A DNA stretch of 64,000 bases from positions 1 to 64,000 of the forward strand of contig NW_004085967.1 of NCBI RefSeq assembly GCF_000220395.1, given 5' to 3'. This document shows, piece by piece, positions 41,953 to 54,975 of this stretch. Source of the stretch: Ichthyophthirius multifiliis. Its lineage: Eukaryota > Ciliophora > Oligohymenophorea > Hymenostomatida. Made by a program: the position numbers and the translations under genes. Position 1 is the first letter of the stretch, and the number at the start of each line of letters is the position of its first letter. Under the pieces are notes generated by a model. That model searched no databases, was not told where the DNA came from, and worked only from the letters and a program-made list of their open reading frames with translations.

Positions 41953-42678
41953 GAATAAAGTATATATATATATATACTTTATTCTTAATTAGATATTTTT
42001 TCATTAAGTTCATCATTTTAATTTTAAAGTAATTTATTCATATTTAAATATTCTTCTATTTCTTTATTTTATTGTTATATGTTTTCATTCAAATCTTTTA
42101 TTTCTTATTATTAATTATTTTTTGATTATTCAATAGTTTTAATAGTTTTTTCCAAATTTATTATAGTTTCTTCTAATTATTTACAAACTTATTGTTCTTA
42201 AATTAAATTTTATTCGACTACTTCTATTTAATATTCCTTTTCTTATATTATATCTTAGAATGTATTTATTTTTTAACTCACTTATTATACAAAATTACTA
42301 ATAGCGTCTCTATCTTATTTTATAAAATTAAATTCTTATAGAATATTATAATTTTATAATTCATTTTTAAGTAAAATATAAATATTTTATTTTTATTCTT
42401 AAATTTCACCTTTATTATTATTAATGACTATATTATTTTATAAATTTTAATTATTCTAACTATAATTTATATTTTAATTTAAATATTAATTATTTATACT
42501 AGAATCTTAACCTTTACTTGACATTAAACCAGAATTGAGTAAACTATTATCATTATTATCATTAAAGTTATCATTATCATCATTACCATGATTACCATCA
42601 TTATCATCATTATCATTATTATCATCATTATCATCATTATCATCATTATCATCATTATCATCATTATCATCATTATAA

Positions 42679-42732
<54 letters not shown>

Positions 42733-44609
42733 TTATTTTTTCTCATTTAATTATTCCTATAATTTATTTATTTATTTTTCATAAGTACTTCTAATTCTAT
42801 TGATTTCCTCTTCTAAATTATATTATTTCATTTATTTTGATTCAAATTATTTATTTTCTTCAATATCATCTAAACCTAAAATCTTATTAACTGTATTTAA
42901 ATTATTAGTATTATGTTATTAAAGCATAAATTTATCATTTTAATCCCTTAATTTTTAATATTCTTTTTAATTTATATCAATAATATTTTCATATGATTAA
43001 ATTTATTATTTAAGACATTCTATTTCACTTAATGCTTATTGTATTTAAAAAACATCATTTTAATGTTAATCATTTTAGTATTTATTTTATTTCTAAATTA
43101 AATTAATTTCTTATTAAAGCTATTTAATTTCCTACTAATATTATTTAATTTACATCTATAATTATTTGCTTTAATTTTCTTATTCTTAAACTCGTTTTTA
43201 GTATGTTTCAGTTAGTACTTTTTAACGCAAAAGCTAATCATGTAAATTAGTTAATTCTGTTTATATTGCTTCTTCTAGTTTTATTGTATTCTAATTTTAC
43301 ATTTCTTATTATTCTTCGAGTTATTTTATGAATTCATTTTTTTAAAAGATTATTTTTTTTTATTATTTTATTTAATTTTGTAATTAAAAGTTATTTTTTC
43401 CTCTTAATTAATCTAAATTTTATTAATCCTTTTTTTTATTTTTATTTTTTTTAATTTTTTTTTTTTATATAAATATTTTTTTTTTTTTTTTTTACATTAT
43501 ATTATAAATATTATTAATGCTCTTAAAAATCATCTAAACATTATTATAATTAAATTTTTTCAGTTTAAATCTTTTTTATAATTTTATCTTTAGCCTATAT
43601 TTGTTTTTATAAATATTGAATTTAACCGTTTTCTAAATTCTATTGAATTCTACTAAAACTAATTTTTAATTCACTCACATTTTCATCTAAATCTTCAACT
43701 TGGCTTTAATTTTATTTTCTCAAACTTACAATAGCTTATTCATCATCAAATATTTTTTCTTCGATTTCTTATGAACTTTCAATTGCTTCCTTTATTTAAT
43801 TATTCGAAAATGTATTTTAAGTCATATAATTATTATTATTATTATTATTATTTATATTAATATTATTATTATTATTTATATTAGTATTATTAGAATTACA
43901 TACATTTCCTATATATTAAGAAAATACAGCACTATTATCATTTGATAATTCGATTGTAGGAGCATTAACTACAGGAAAAATAGTATTTTATTAAATAAAA
44001 GAGTTGGACCATATATTATTATTATTATTTTAATTATTAATAAAATTATTGTTATTTTTTTAAATTCTGGAAGTGGTTTATTTCTTTTAATCTTTAGCCT
44101 AATCATTTTTCGATTCGAAGATTTTTTAAGGCGTAGAATTATTAGATAATGAAGTCATACTTAAATCTACTTAAGGATATTAAATTCCATTAATTAATTC
44201 TTGTAAATTTTCTTTTGTTTTATTCGAATTTATTATACTATCATTCTTGACTTTTTGGTTAACTAATTTAAACTATTATTATTGTTATATATTACTTGTT
44301 TTCTTTTTTTTTATTTTCTGGTTAAATTTCTTCTTCTTAGCTAGTATTATTAATATATTCTATATTATTTTGAAATGCATTTTTATTTAATTTTTGATAA
44401 TAATTTTAATTAAGTTCTTAATTATACTACTATTCGTGCATAGTCTTTTTTTAACTATTCTAAACATCAAATATTTCATCCATATAATCGTTTTCTTGTT
44501 CTAAATCTTCCTCTCCTTCTTGGTAAAATTCTTATTAGTCTTTGTGTTTATCAAATAAGATATCATTTAATTAATCATTTGAAACTTAATTTTAAGATAT
44601 TCGTTTCAT
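39778..44609 (-). CDS. Long coiled-coil and poly-Asn protein
   Basis: Starts MKRISQNQVSNDQLNDI at 44609. An acidic N-terminus (EGEEDLEQENDYMDEIF) leads to a disordered N/Q/S-rich segment with a poly-Asn run near 43835-43875. A coiled coil begins around 43750 (EAIESSQEIEEKIFDDEQAI, then ENVSELKISFSRIQQNLE, KIIKKIQTEKIQLQ) and continues, with many short K/Q/E heptads, to about 40200. A stretch of (AAT)n and GAT-AAT repeats encodes poly-Asn followed by an Asp/Asn repeat (42540-42735), and a second poly-Asn lies at 40068-40136. The end is NKLPNQQN, TGA 39780-39778. AT-rich introns near 40870-40925 and 41835-41957. One frame break at the T run 44304-44312. No named domain; length and layout suit a cytoskeletal or basal-body filament protein, which is inference. 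Confidence 0.6.
40068..40136 (-). repeat. (ATT)n trinucleotide repeat, coding poly-Asn
   Basis: Over 20 ATT units on the plus strand, read as AAT (Asn) on the coding minus strand of the coiled-coil gene. Confidence 0.8.
41947..41988. repeat. Perfect 42-nt palindrome across a 5' splice site
   Basis: Left arm AATTAAGAATAAAGTATATA with the next base T is followed at once by its exact reverse complement, with no spacer. On the minus strand the exon end and the GTATAT donor lie inside the hairpin stem. Confidence 0.8.
42540..42735 (-). repeat. Trinucleotide repeats coding poly-Asn and Asn/Asp runs
   Basis: Plus-strand ATT and ATC/ATT alternation, read on the minus strand as about 16 Asn then D-D-N units. 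In frame with the surrounding coiled-coil gene. Confidence 0.8.
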
Positions 44610-44983
44610 TTTTGATTGTTTTTTTTTTTTTAAATTTTTTTTTTTTTTTTAAAAAAAAAAAAATGTTATTAATAATATTTATATATTAATTTTTTAAAAA
44701 AATAATAATAAAAAATTAATAGATTTCATTATTATAAATAATAATAGTAAATATTTTCTCTTTAATTTTTAGGAATAAGTAATATTAAATTAAACTTTAA
44801 AAAAATATATAAATTAAAAATATCTTAAATATATGTTTTTTTATTAATAAGAACATTAGTAAATAAATTAGTTTTATAACAAAAAAAAAGATTTTTAATA
44901 TAAAAAAAAGTAAAAATAAATAAACTTGAAAATCATAAAAATTCTTAGAATAATATAGACAAAAAATACAAATAAATACATAA
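44610..44983. other. Intergenic region between divergent genes
   Basis: About 370 nt of A/T runs between the starts of the coiled-coil gene and THOC3; presumably both promoters. No motif recognised. Confidence 0.5.
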
Positions 44984-46206
44984 ATGTAATACTCAGAAGA
45001 TAAACAATAGTAGTAAAATACTAAACCAGACCAATTTTTCTAATAATTTAAAAACAAATCAGTCCAAAACACATACAGGAAAAGCGAACAATGTATAGGC
45101 TGGAATTCTACAGGATAATTAATAGCAACAGCCCAAAATAAAATAAGATTATTTAAATTAGATAGAACAAATTTTAATTTTGATATTGAAAAAAATGAGC
45201 AAAAAGGACATGACGCATCTACAATAGACAACCTATAATGGCATCCATAAAATCCAGAAGTATTAACATACATAACTAAACAACCATATTTATACATTTG
45301 GGATATAAGAGATAAAAACGTAAAAAAAATTAACAATATATAATCGGAAAATCTAAATGTGTGTTATTCTTAAGATGGAAATATAATTGCTTTATGTAAA
45401 AAATATAAATAATAAAATATATTTTATTTATAAAATAAAATAATATATTTTTATTTATAAATATATATATATATATTTATATAAATATATATATATATAT
45501 TTATATCTATTATATAGGTAATAGAGATAATAAATTATAATATTATGATGTTAGAAAAGATGATATAATATATTAATAAGCTTTTGAAATGGATATCAAT
45601 GAATTACAATGGGATCCTACAGGATCAATCATAATAATTGCTGGTTCTTTGTAATTTAAATGTATATTAGAATTTATTTTTTTATTTATTTCTATTAAAT
45701 TTTAATATTTTAAGGAACGGAGCTGGTACTATTAGAGTTTAAGATGGCAAAAATTTTACTAAAAATACTAATGATTTACTTGATAATATTTAATCAGAAT
45801 GTCATAGGTTAATTTTTGTAATTTTTTTTTTAAAAAAAAATAAAAAAGTATGAAAATTCTTTCTCTTGCGATTGATCCGAAAGGTAAATATTTTGCTACT
45901 GGATCTTCAGATACTTTAATTGGACTTTGGGATTTAGACGAAATTACAATGATTTAAACTTATGCCCAATCTGATTCAGCAATTAAAAAATTATCTTTTT
46001 CATTTGATGGTTAATATTTGGCTTCTTTGTCTAATGATAAAAATATTTTTATTTATAATTGCTAATAAAATACAGTCGCTTCTACAATTGAAAAAGAGTA
46101 GCCTTAGAATAACTTATAATGGAATCCTAATTAATATATATTAGCTTATTTAGGTGACGATAAAGTTGAAAATGAAGGAAACTTAAAATTATATGGATAA
46201 TTTTGA
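44984..46206 (+). CDS. THOC3: THO complex subunit 3 (WD40 protein)
   Basis: Subunit of THO/TREX, which couples transcription to mRNA export in the nucleus. The start gives MQYSEDKQQQQNTK. WD40 blades follow in the order seen in THOC3/Tex1: SEQCIGWNSTGQLIATA, STIDNLQWHPQNPEVLT, YLYIWDIRDKNVKKI, ENLNVCYSQDGNIIAL, EMDINELQWDPTGSIIII, then the very characteristic LAIDPKGKYFATGSSDTL with GLWDLDE, KKLSFSFDGQYLASLSND, and NLQWNPNQYILAYLGDD. It ends EGNLKLYGQF and TGA at 46204-46206, matching the position of the family C-terminus (KLFGL). Three introns (about 45394-45516, 45650-45714, 45808-45849) separate exons. Length about 320 residues, usual for the family. The glutamines in conserved places are coded by TAA/TAG. 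Confidence 0.9.
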
Positions 46207-46513
46207 TTTATATAATTTTCTTTTTTATATTTATAACAAAACAAAATATATTTAATAAGCTAAGTTTTTTTTTTTTTTTAATAAAAGAATTCATATTTTA
46301 TAAATATACATATTTATATTTTTTATTCAAATACAATTATAATTTTATTTTTATTAATATAAATAGATATATATGCTCAATTTTTTTTTTTTTTTTCAAA
46401 TAATAAAATTTTTTATTTAAATGCATGATTTAATTATTTTACATATAAATATTTATAATTTTAATAAATATTAAATAAAATAAAATTAACAAATTTACTA
46501 TATTATAATAGAA
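46207..46513. other. Short AT-rich intergenic region
   Basis: About 300 nt between two same-strand genes; only A/T runs seen. Confidence 0.5.
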
Positions 46514-47532
46514 ATGAATTTTTTAGACATTGGTTATTCTAATAATAATATGTTTAATAAAAATATAAAATTTAATAAATTAAAAAATAATCATTAGGAT
46601 ATTAAAATATTATATTATTATTATTATTATTATTTTGTTTGTTTCTTTATCTATTTATTTTTATTTAATAATAGGAGATATAATTAAAACAAACAAAATG
46701 AGGTTTAAAATAATTTTGATGACTTAATAGTAAAAAATTTTAATTAAATGTATAGTGATAATACAAATAAAAGTAAATATTTAATTTAATTTTAACAAAA
46801 TAAATAAAATAAAAATAGTTTTATTTAATGGTTTTTCTGGATTAAATGTAAAATATATATAATTTAATATATATATATATATTCCAATTATTTTATTATT
46901 TTATTTTTTCAATTTTAAGAATGAATTAATAAATTCGAAAAAGAAAAAGAAATTTTTTCGTAAAAATTGTAAAAATTAAATATGTGAATATAATGATAAT
47001 AATCTATAAAATTCATCCATATAGTCAAGTTATTTTTTAATATTATATATATTTAATTTTTATCTTATTTATAATATGTTTATTTTAAATTACCATATTA
47101 ATTTTAATAGATATAATTTAAAATTTTTTTTGTTTAAAAAAAAATAGTAAAATTTCCGAAAATTTAAAATAATGAAAAATTAATATGTTTAACTTTAAAA
47201 TAAACTTAATAATTAAATAGTATAAAATTCGATATTGATAGCAAAAACAAAGTAATAGAAACATATAACATTTTAAAATAAGAACCTTAAGAAGATTATG
47301 ATGAAATTTAATTAATAGAAGATTAAAAGCTAATAGTTCAATAAAGAAAAACTTATAATTAAAAATAAAAAATTAATAAATAGACATCATTAACGAGGTT
47401 TAAAGTTTTCAAAAGTTAAAATAAAATAAAAAACTAAATAACAAACAATTAAAGTTTTTACTTTATTAAAATAAAAACATAAAAGAAATTTAATAAATAT
47501 AAAAAAGAAAACAAAGTTTAAGTTTAAAAAGA

Positions 47533-47570
<38 letters not shown>

Positions 47571-48673
47571 ATTAAATTAAGAATAAGAAAATGAAAATAA
47601 TTTAAAAAATTAAAAAACAGAAGAAGATGAAAATATAGAAAATTAAAAATTTTTAATTAAAAATAATTACGAAAACACTATAAATTTGTAAGAAAAAATA
47701 ACAAATAGATAGATATTAAAATACTTAAACTCAGCTTAAAATGTTTCAAAAAAAAACAATACAAATATGGATTAATTAAATATGATTTTAAATGAAAATA
47801 TAGTTAAATTAACTCTCAATTAAAAAACTAATTTGAAAGACTCTTAATAAAATTAATTTTAATAATATAAACAGAAAAAAAATTTAATATAATAAGAAAA
47901 TAATCATTAATCTAAACTTGAAAATATTCAATAAAAGCCTGAAAATATATATATAAAATAGGATTTAGTATAATATCAAGCCTAATCAAAAATAGAATAA
48001 AATTAATAAAAAGTATAATTTATATAAGAAAAATTAGATAATACTCCAATAATATAATAAAAGAAATAAAAAAAACCGAATATTTTTTAATAAAACATAA
48101 AGTAAATTTCTGAAAAAATAATTGAAATATAAAAGAAAGAACTAGTAAAAATAAGTCAATATCAAGAATTTACAAATCTAATTAATTTTTCAAATAATAT
48201 ATAAGTAATCTAACCTTAAAAACCTCAATTTAAAATATATGTTGGAAAAGGAAATAATTCATTTTTAATTAAATAAAGTGTTAAGAATAGATGGTGGCTT
48301 TAATTAGTTTAAAATATCGAATAAATTGAACAGTGTTAAATTGTTTGGACTTAAATTAGAAATCTTTCATTTATTAATTTATTAAAACCTTATGTTTAAG
48401 AAAAAACTAATACAGAAGAAAATACTAAAAAAGACTAAGAATATGAAGATTCTAGTTCTATAGGTATTATATAAATACTTTTAAATATATTTTTTTATTT
48501 AAATAAGACTAAAATTCAGATAATAATATTAATAATAATAATGCTATTTATTTAAGTGATGATACAGAAGCTACTGAAAAAACTCCTACACATAAACTTT
48601 TTAAATAAAATTCTCTTAATACTACATTTACAGAATAAAAAATAAATACATAAGTAAAATTAATGATTATATA

Positions 48674-48710
<37 letters not shown>

Positions 48711-50425
48711 ATTATTTTATTAGGATAATTAATAAATCAGTTTATCTAATTCTCATTTTTAAAATAAAATTAAATCATAAAATTCATATAAATAATAAAT
48801 AAAACGGCTATTACATATATAAGAATATAAAACTTTAAAAAAAAAGCAAAAAAACCTAAAAAATTTTTTATAAATATAAAATTCTTCTTAATTTAAATTG
48901 TTAAAGAAAAACTTTTAAATAATAGAAGATCCTTATCAATATAAAATGCATAATCATTTAGAAAATAACTGGAATTTATCAAATAAAAAAGCTCTTTTTT
49001 ATAATCTAAAAAATTATTATACTTCTATAAAATAAAATCCTTTTGATAACATTCCTTTAACTTTTCATATAAAAGAAGGTGTAAATGATACTGAGTATGC
49101 AAAATTTGTAGAATTTTTTAAATAAAAATAAGAATAAATTAAGTAAATGTAATTACAAGGCAATAAAGTTAAAAAATAAAAAAATATTTGGATTATTAAA
49201 CCTGGAGAAATCACTAATAGAGGAACAGGAATTGTAGTTTTAAATGAATTAGAATAAATAAGTTAGTTTTTATCTAAAGATGTATTATTTTATTTAAAAA
49301 AAAATAAAAAAATTATAATATATTTTTATTTTTTATAATAATAAAGAATAAAGTTTAAAATGATAAACAAAGAACATACATAATATAAAAATACATAGAA
49401 AATCCTTTTCTTTATTGCAAAGTTTAATTTATTTAATTTTTAAATATGTTTTTTATTATTTTAAAAGAGAAAATTTGATATTAGATGTTATTTATTAATT
49501 ACTGTTATAAAAGGAAAAATGAAAGCTTACTGGTATTAAGACGGTTATATAAGAACAAGTTGTAAAGAATTTAATTGCTAAAATTTAAATAATAAAGTAT
49601 TTTATTTAAATATATATTATAAATATTTATTCATAAAAGATGATACATTTAACAAACGATGCAGTTTAAAAAAAATGCGAAGATTATGGAAAATATGAAG
49701 CAGGAAATAAATTATCATATAATGAACTTTAAAGATATTTAAATTAAACTTAACCTGATTAAAAATTAGATTTTTAGTAAACTGTTTATCCAAGAATGAA
49801 AGTATAATAATAATATGTTTATTTTTAAATTAAAAATAAAAAAGTAATTAGCTTTAGATTGTGTAAAAGCAACTTTTTTAAAAATGGATTAATTAAGAAG
49901 AGAAATATCCTTTGAAGTCAAAAATTTTTTTATATAAATACTTAGCAAAAATAAATAAAAAAATATAGGTTTTCGGATTAGATTTTATGATAGATTAAGA
50001 TTTCAAAACTTGGTTAATAGAAGTAAATACGAACCCTTGTTTAGAATTAGCATCTCCTTTGCTAGTAAGAATAATACCTGCAATGATAGAAAATGCATTT
50101 AGGTTTTTTATTTATATTATACTTTTTTTTTATTAAAAATAATAAAAAAAGAATTGCTATTGATCCTATTTTTAGCTTTCCATCTGCTCAATATTGGCAA
50201 TAAGGAAAAAAAAGTTATATTTAAGATGCATTATTGGCAAATAATAAATTTGAATTAATTTTTGATGAAAATTATGATGGGCCATTATTAAAAGCTATAT
50301 ATGAATAATTTTATGAATAGTAATGTAATATATTTTAAAAATAAAAAAAACTAAAATATAAAATTAAAAAAGAGGATATAATAATTGAAGAGGAAGAGGA
50401 AGAAGAAATTGAAGACGAATTATGA
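46514..50425 (+). CDS. Tubulin-tyrosine-ligase family enzyme (TTLL)
   Basis: ATP-grasp ligase that adds amino acids (Glu, Gly or Tyr) to tubulin or other proteins. The N-terminal 1.7 kb is Q/N/K-rich and apparently disordered (start MNFLDIGYSNNNMF). The catalytic half starts near 48220 with GKGNNSFLI and RWWLQLVQNIEQ and shows the family landmarks: ALFYNLKNYY, IWIIKPGEITNRGTGI (ATP-binding lysine and NRG loop), RTYIIQKYIENPFL, KFDIRCYLLI, AYWYQDGYIRTS, LTNDAVQKKCEDYG, VFGLDFMIDQDFKTWLIEVN and NTNPCLELASPLL with the metal-binding E-x-N. It ends in an acidic tail EEEEEIEDEL, TGA 50423-50425. The NRGTGI loop and YWYQDGYIR look more like glycylase or monofunctional TTLLs than classic TTL, but I cannot assign the class. 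At least seven short introns. Ciliary role likely. Confidence 0.85.
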
Positions 50426-50674
50426 ATTATAAATTATGAATAATATAAATATAAATATAAAAATATATATATAAATATATTTATATATTTATATATTTAT
50501 TTATATATAATATTTTCTTTTATTTTTTGCATATGCTTTACAAACATAATCTTAATTCTTAATTTATACATATTTTAATTTATATTTTATAAAATAATTT
50601 TGTTTTTCTTTAATTTACTTTTATAAATATTATCATTAATACTTATATTTATAATTTTTTAAAATTAATTTTAA

Positions 50675-51331
50675 TCATCCTAAACTAGGTAAAACCTAAT
50701 AAAAATGAAAAACCTTTTAATTAACATCGTAAGCTGCAACTTCTGTATTGCATTAACTGCATTCAGCAATAAAATGAATTGCAAAAGTTTCTTAAAAATT
50801 GTCTAATTATTTTTTTAAATTATTTAAATCTTCATTACTTAAGTCAGTATTTTCATTAAAAACTTTAATATTTTCCTATTTATCTTATTCTTTATTTTTT
50901 ATTATTTTTGAAGTATTTATTTTTACATTTTTTACAATCAAAGCTCTATATTAATTCTCATAAATCTCATGCCTTTAACAATCATAACATAATTAAGTAA
51001 AACATTTTGGACAACTTAAGATAGTATTTTATTTATTTAAGGATTTTTAAACCCATTATTCATCTTATTCATCCTATATAGGATTAAAGAATTACTCTTC
51101 ACTCTTAATTTACTTTATCATTTCTTTATATTTGTTATTTTCAACTTCATTTTCTACATCTTCCTCTTCTTCTTAACTTGAATTATCAAAAACTACATTT
51201 TTGAAATCCTTTTATTATTCTTTTATTTCTTTGTTCGTGAAATTTACTTTTAATTTGTTTAATATTGACTTTTCTTTTGATGGTTTTGAGGGTTGCCAAT
51301 CATCTATTTCTTCTTAAACTTCTATTTACAT
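50675..51331 (-). CDS. EAPP: EAPP (E2F-associated phosphoprotein) family homologue
   Basis: Intronless, 218 codons, MQIEVQEEIDDWQPSKPS to TGA 50677-50675. The N-terminal half is acidic with SSQEEEEDVENEVE. The C-terminal half has the EAPP signature: ILSCPKCFTQLCYDCQRHE and YENQYRALIVKNV, then after a charged linker ECSQCNTEVAAYDVNQKV and FHFYQVLPSLG. The four C-x2-C pairs probably bind zinc. In animals EAPP is a nuclear phosphoprotein that binds E2F and modulates its targets; the ancestral role is not known, so only the family is claimed. Unlike most neighbours it has no intron. It converges with the TTL-family gene (250 nt between stops) and its start faces the STPGR gene across 222 nt. Confidence 0.85.
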
Positions 51332-51553
51332 ATTTTTTTTATGAAATTTTATAAAAAAAAAAAAAATTATAAAAATATTTATGTGAATAATGTTTATAGT
51401 TTTTTGTTTTTATTTTTATATATAGAAAAAAATTATTATATGTGTTTTTTTATTTTTAATTAATTATTATAAATTAGTAAACTTAATTTATATTTTTATA
51501 AAAAACATTTTTGTAAATAAAATATATAATAAATACATATTTAACAGATAAAA

Positions 51554-52769
51554 ATGAATGATTTAAGTATTAGAAACGATGAAGAATTAAAAAATTTGCA
51601 TTAAATTTTAAACAAAAACATATATAAAAGTGCATCATTAAAATATTAATCATAATAAAGTGCCTTAATAATTGCTCCAGAAGTAGAAAGATCTAAATAG
51701 AAAGGATTTACATTTAGTTTAGGACGTTAAGTTAAAAATAAAAATATTAAAATCAAATTACTTATATCTTCCATTTTTTATATATAATAAAACAAAACAA
51801 AAAAACAGGAAATAAAAAATAATGGATATTCTACACAAAATTATTTTAAAACACCAGGACCTGGATAATACGATCTTGATGATTTTTAAAATAGCAGACA
51901 ATTTTATTATACTTTTGGATAAAAGCTGTACGATAAATGTAAACATATTCAAAAATATATATTATATTGACATATTTATTCATTTGATATTTATTATATA
52001 TAAATAAAAAAAAATTAAAAGTATTATTTATTTTTATTAAAAAAAATTAATAAAAGATTAACAAAGAATGAATAAACTGATACCTGGACCAGGTACATAT
52101 GAAGTTAAAGGATTAAATAAATTTGGAAATTATTTTGTTTCGAAATTTTAAGGAAGCAAGACATCAGTTATTTCACCTCCATTAAAATCAAGATATGATT
52201 AATATCATATTAATAAATGTTTAATAATTTTTTTATGGATTAATTTTAATTAATTTTTTTATATAAAATTAATAAAGTTTTAAATTATAATTATATATTA
52301 ATATTTCGATAAAAAAAATATATAGATAAATTTAATATATATTTATAATAAATAAAAATATATATAAAAATTATATTATATTAATATATAAAATTATTTT
52401 TATTAATATTTACTTATATATAATTATATATATATTTTTAATTTATAAATTAATATATTATATAAATTTTTATTTATATATTTTTATATACATTTTTTTT
52501 AGTAAATGAAATTCCCGGACCAGGCTAATATGAACAATATATAAAATAATAAGGACATTAATTTGCTTAAAAATTCAAATCAACTTTCGGAGGGAAGTTT
52601 TCAAATGAATAAAGAATGTTTACAATCGGATCTAAATTTATAGGTAATTAAATTCTTTTAATATATTTAATTAAATAAAATAATATTATATTTTTGTATA
52701 GTACCAGGGCCTGGTAGTTATAATATCAGAAAAAATATAATTTTAAAATAAGATAAAAAAGTTAAATGA
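51554..52769 (+). CDS. STPGR-repeat protein (ODF3/SHIPPO1-like)
   Basis: Starts MNDLSIRNDEELKNLHQ. Family hallmark P-G-P-G-x-Y repeats occur four times: KTPGPGQYDLDDF (~51850), LIPGPGTYEVKGL (~52080), EIPGPGQYEQYIKQ (~52510) and IVPGPGSYNIRKN (~52705). Each is followed by a G-F/x-F-like segment (TFSLGRQ, YFTFG-type, TFGGKFSNEQRMFTIGSKF). In metazoan sperm and in cilia such proteins line microtubules, so a ciliary microtubule-associated role is likely (inference). Introns: about 51730-51809, a large one about 51939-52067, about 52200-52501 and 52645-52700; all are AT-rich. Ends KQDKKVK, TGA 52767-52769. About 220 residues. Confidence 0.8.
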
Positions 52770-53003
52770 TTAACCTAATAAATAAAAATAATATAGTACA
52801 TAAAAATAAATATAATTAAAAAAATATATATATATATATTTTTTTTTTTCAAAAAAAAAAAAAAACTAAAATAAAAAAAAAAAAATTAACAAAATAAAAT
52901 AAATCTAAAATAAATATATTTTTTTATATTTAAAGAATTATTATTTATTATTATTATTTTTTAAAAAAAATATTTTTTTATTTATTAGATTTTTTTTTTT
53001 TTT

Positions 53004-54448
53004 TCACAAATATTATTAAGATTTTATTTTTAAAAAATTGACTTCATTTTTTTCTATTTATAATTGTTTTTCCAAAACATTTTATTGTTTTTGATATTAT
53101 TTTAGTTATTCATATATTTCTTAATATCTTTCATACATTTAAATAAATTATTCTTTTAAATTAATAAAATCTTATTCATTTTCCTTAATAGTTTTGATAA
53201 ATATTTGCTTTTTTTTATTATTTTAATTTTTTAGAGTCTCTATTTATTTCTTCATTTAATTAATAGAATATTAATTACTTTTTAATTATTCGTTTTATTT
53301 TTCTAATTCTAAATTTAAATTACTAATAATTTTTTAATTTTATTATAAATTAATTTCATTTTTTTATATTTTTTATTATAAATTCTCATTTTCTGTTTTT
53401 GTTTCTTCAATTTATTATTAATATTGTTTATTTTGTTTTTATAAATGCTTATTATTTAATCTAAATTCTTCATTTTCTTGTTAAATTTTATTTTAACAAT
53501 CTTAAAATAAATTTAAATTATTTAAATTTTCCTTTTTTATATATATAATTTCCTACTATTATTATTTTACTAGGCTTTATATTTATTAAAACTCATTTTC
53601 TATTAATTAAGTTTATTTTTCTTTATTATTTATAATATTTTTTTATTCTTTTATTAATTATACTTATGTTTACATTTCTATATCTTAATTTATTTTTTCA
53701 TTTTTTATCATTTCATTTTCAGCTTAAAGATTATTTATTTTTTAATTATTATTTTATTGAATATTTTCTATTAAATTTTTCCATCTAATATCTTAATCTT
53801 AAATTTAATTTACTTATTTGCCTAAAATAGTAGTTATTAATTCTTAAAACTCTCCTTATATTTATTAAAAAAGAAAATTATTTTATTAATTTTAATAAAG
53901 ATGATTTAAGCAAACATTTATCCTTTATATAATTTATTTTACATAATTAAAATTATTAATACTAACATTTGTAACACTTTAATTTTTTTCAATAAATTAT
54001 CGATTTCACTTTTATTTTAATGTAAAATACTCATAATATTATTCTAATATGATTCAGTAGAACTAACTTCTGTATTTTCTTTAATACTTTATGTAATTGT
54101 TTTACTTCTAGGACTATATTGTTGATATTTAATATGCTATTATTATTCTTATAATTATAATTAAATATCATTTATTTAATTAATTAGTTTTTATTAATTT
54201 TAAAATGCATTTTATATTTCATTTATAATTTAGTCTTTTAATGATAATTGAGATTTTTAATCAATATTTATAAAATTTATAAAATATTCATATTAAATGC
54301 AAGATTAATTATATTTGATAAATCCTTATTCTATAAAAGTGTTTATGCTTATTAATTGTTAGAATTATTTTGGTTCAATATTATTTTGAATTTCATTTAA
54401 GTTTTTTTTTTATTCGTATATACTTTGAATTATTTAATTATATAACAT
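53004..54448 (-). CDS. Coiled-coil protein, function unknown
   Basis: ATG at 54448 gives MLYNQIIQSIYEQKKNLNE. The N-terminal part has NIEPKQFQQLISINTFIEQG and a QQYSPRSKTITQSIKE patch. The rest is a continuous K/E/Q/N coiled coil (NEMIKNEKINQDIEMQTQVQ, KEQKNIINNKEKQTQLIEN) to SQQYL and TGA 53006-53004. At least one intron (around 53860-53960). No membrane segment or named domain. It is flanked by a ciliary-type STPGR gene and an EF-hand-like gene, but there is no operon logic in this genome. Function not assignable. Confidence 0.6.
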
Positions 54449-54975
54449 TTTTATATTTTTTGTTTGGAATAACTTTATTATAAATAAAAATAATTTAACT
54501 TTGTTAATTATTAAATATTTAAATATATATAAATATAGAAATATAAATAAATATATATATATTATATATATATATATTTTACATATATATATATATATAT
54601 ATATATTTTTTTTAAGTAAAAAATTATAGCTTACATTATTTTTTATATTTTTTAAGAATTATTTTTTTAATCTAAAATATAAATGAAATTATATATATTA
54701 AAATTATTTATAATTAAAAATTTTAATTAAATTATTTAATATATTAACTTTTTTTTTATATTTTAAATATTAATATTTTGTAATAACTGAAGAAATTAAT
54801 AAATAATAAAATTTTAATTATGAACAAATTATATAAAAATATTCATTAATATTTAATAGTTATTATTAGTAATTCTTATTTATTTTTCAAATTATAAATA
54901 AAAAAAATAACAATATTATTTTAAATAATTTAAATTTTTTTTTTATTATTAATTAATATTTAATAAATTATTTAA
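54449..54975. other. Intergenic region between divergent genes
   Basis: About 530 nt of TA-rich sequence including (TA)n at about 54540-54605. Should carry the promoters of both flanking genes; no motif recognised. Confidence 0.5.

Noticed and set aside
45040-45336. 98-codon minus-strand ORF
   Set aside because: Lies antisense to the first exon of THOC3, whose WD40 motifs are unmistakable.
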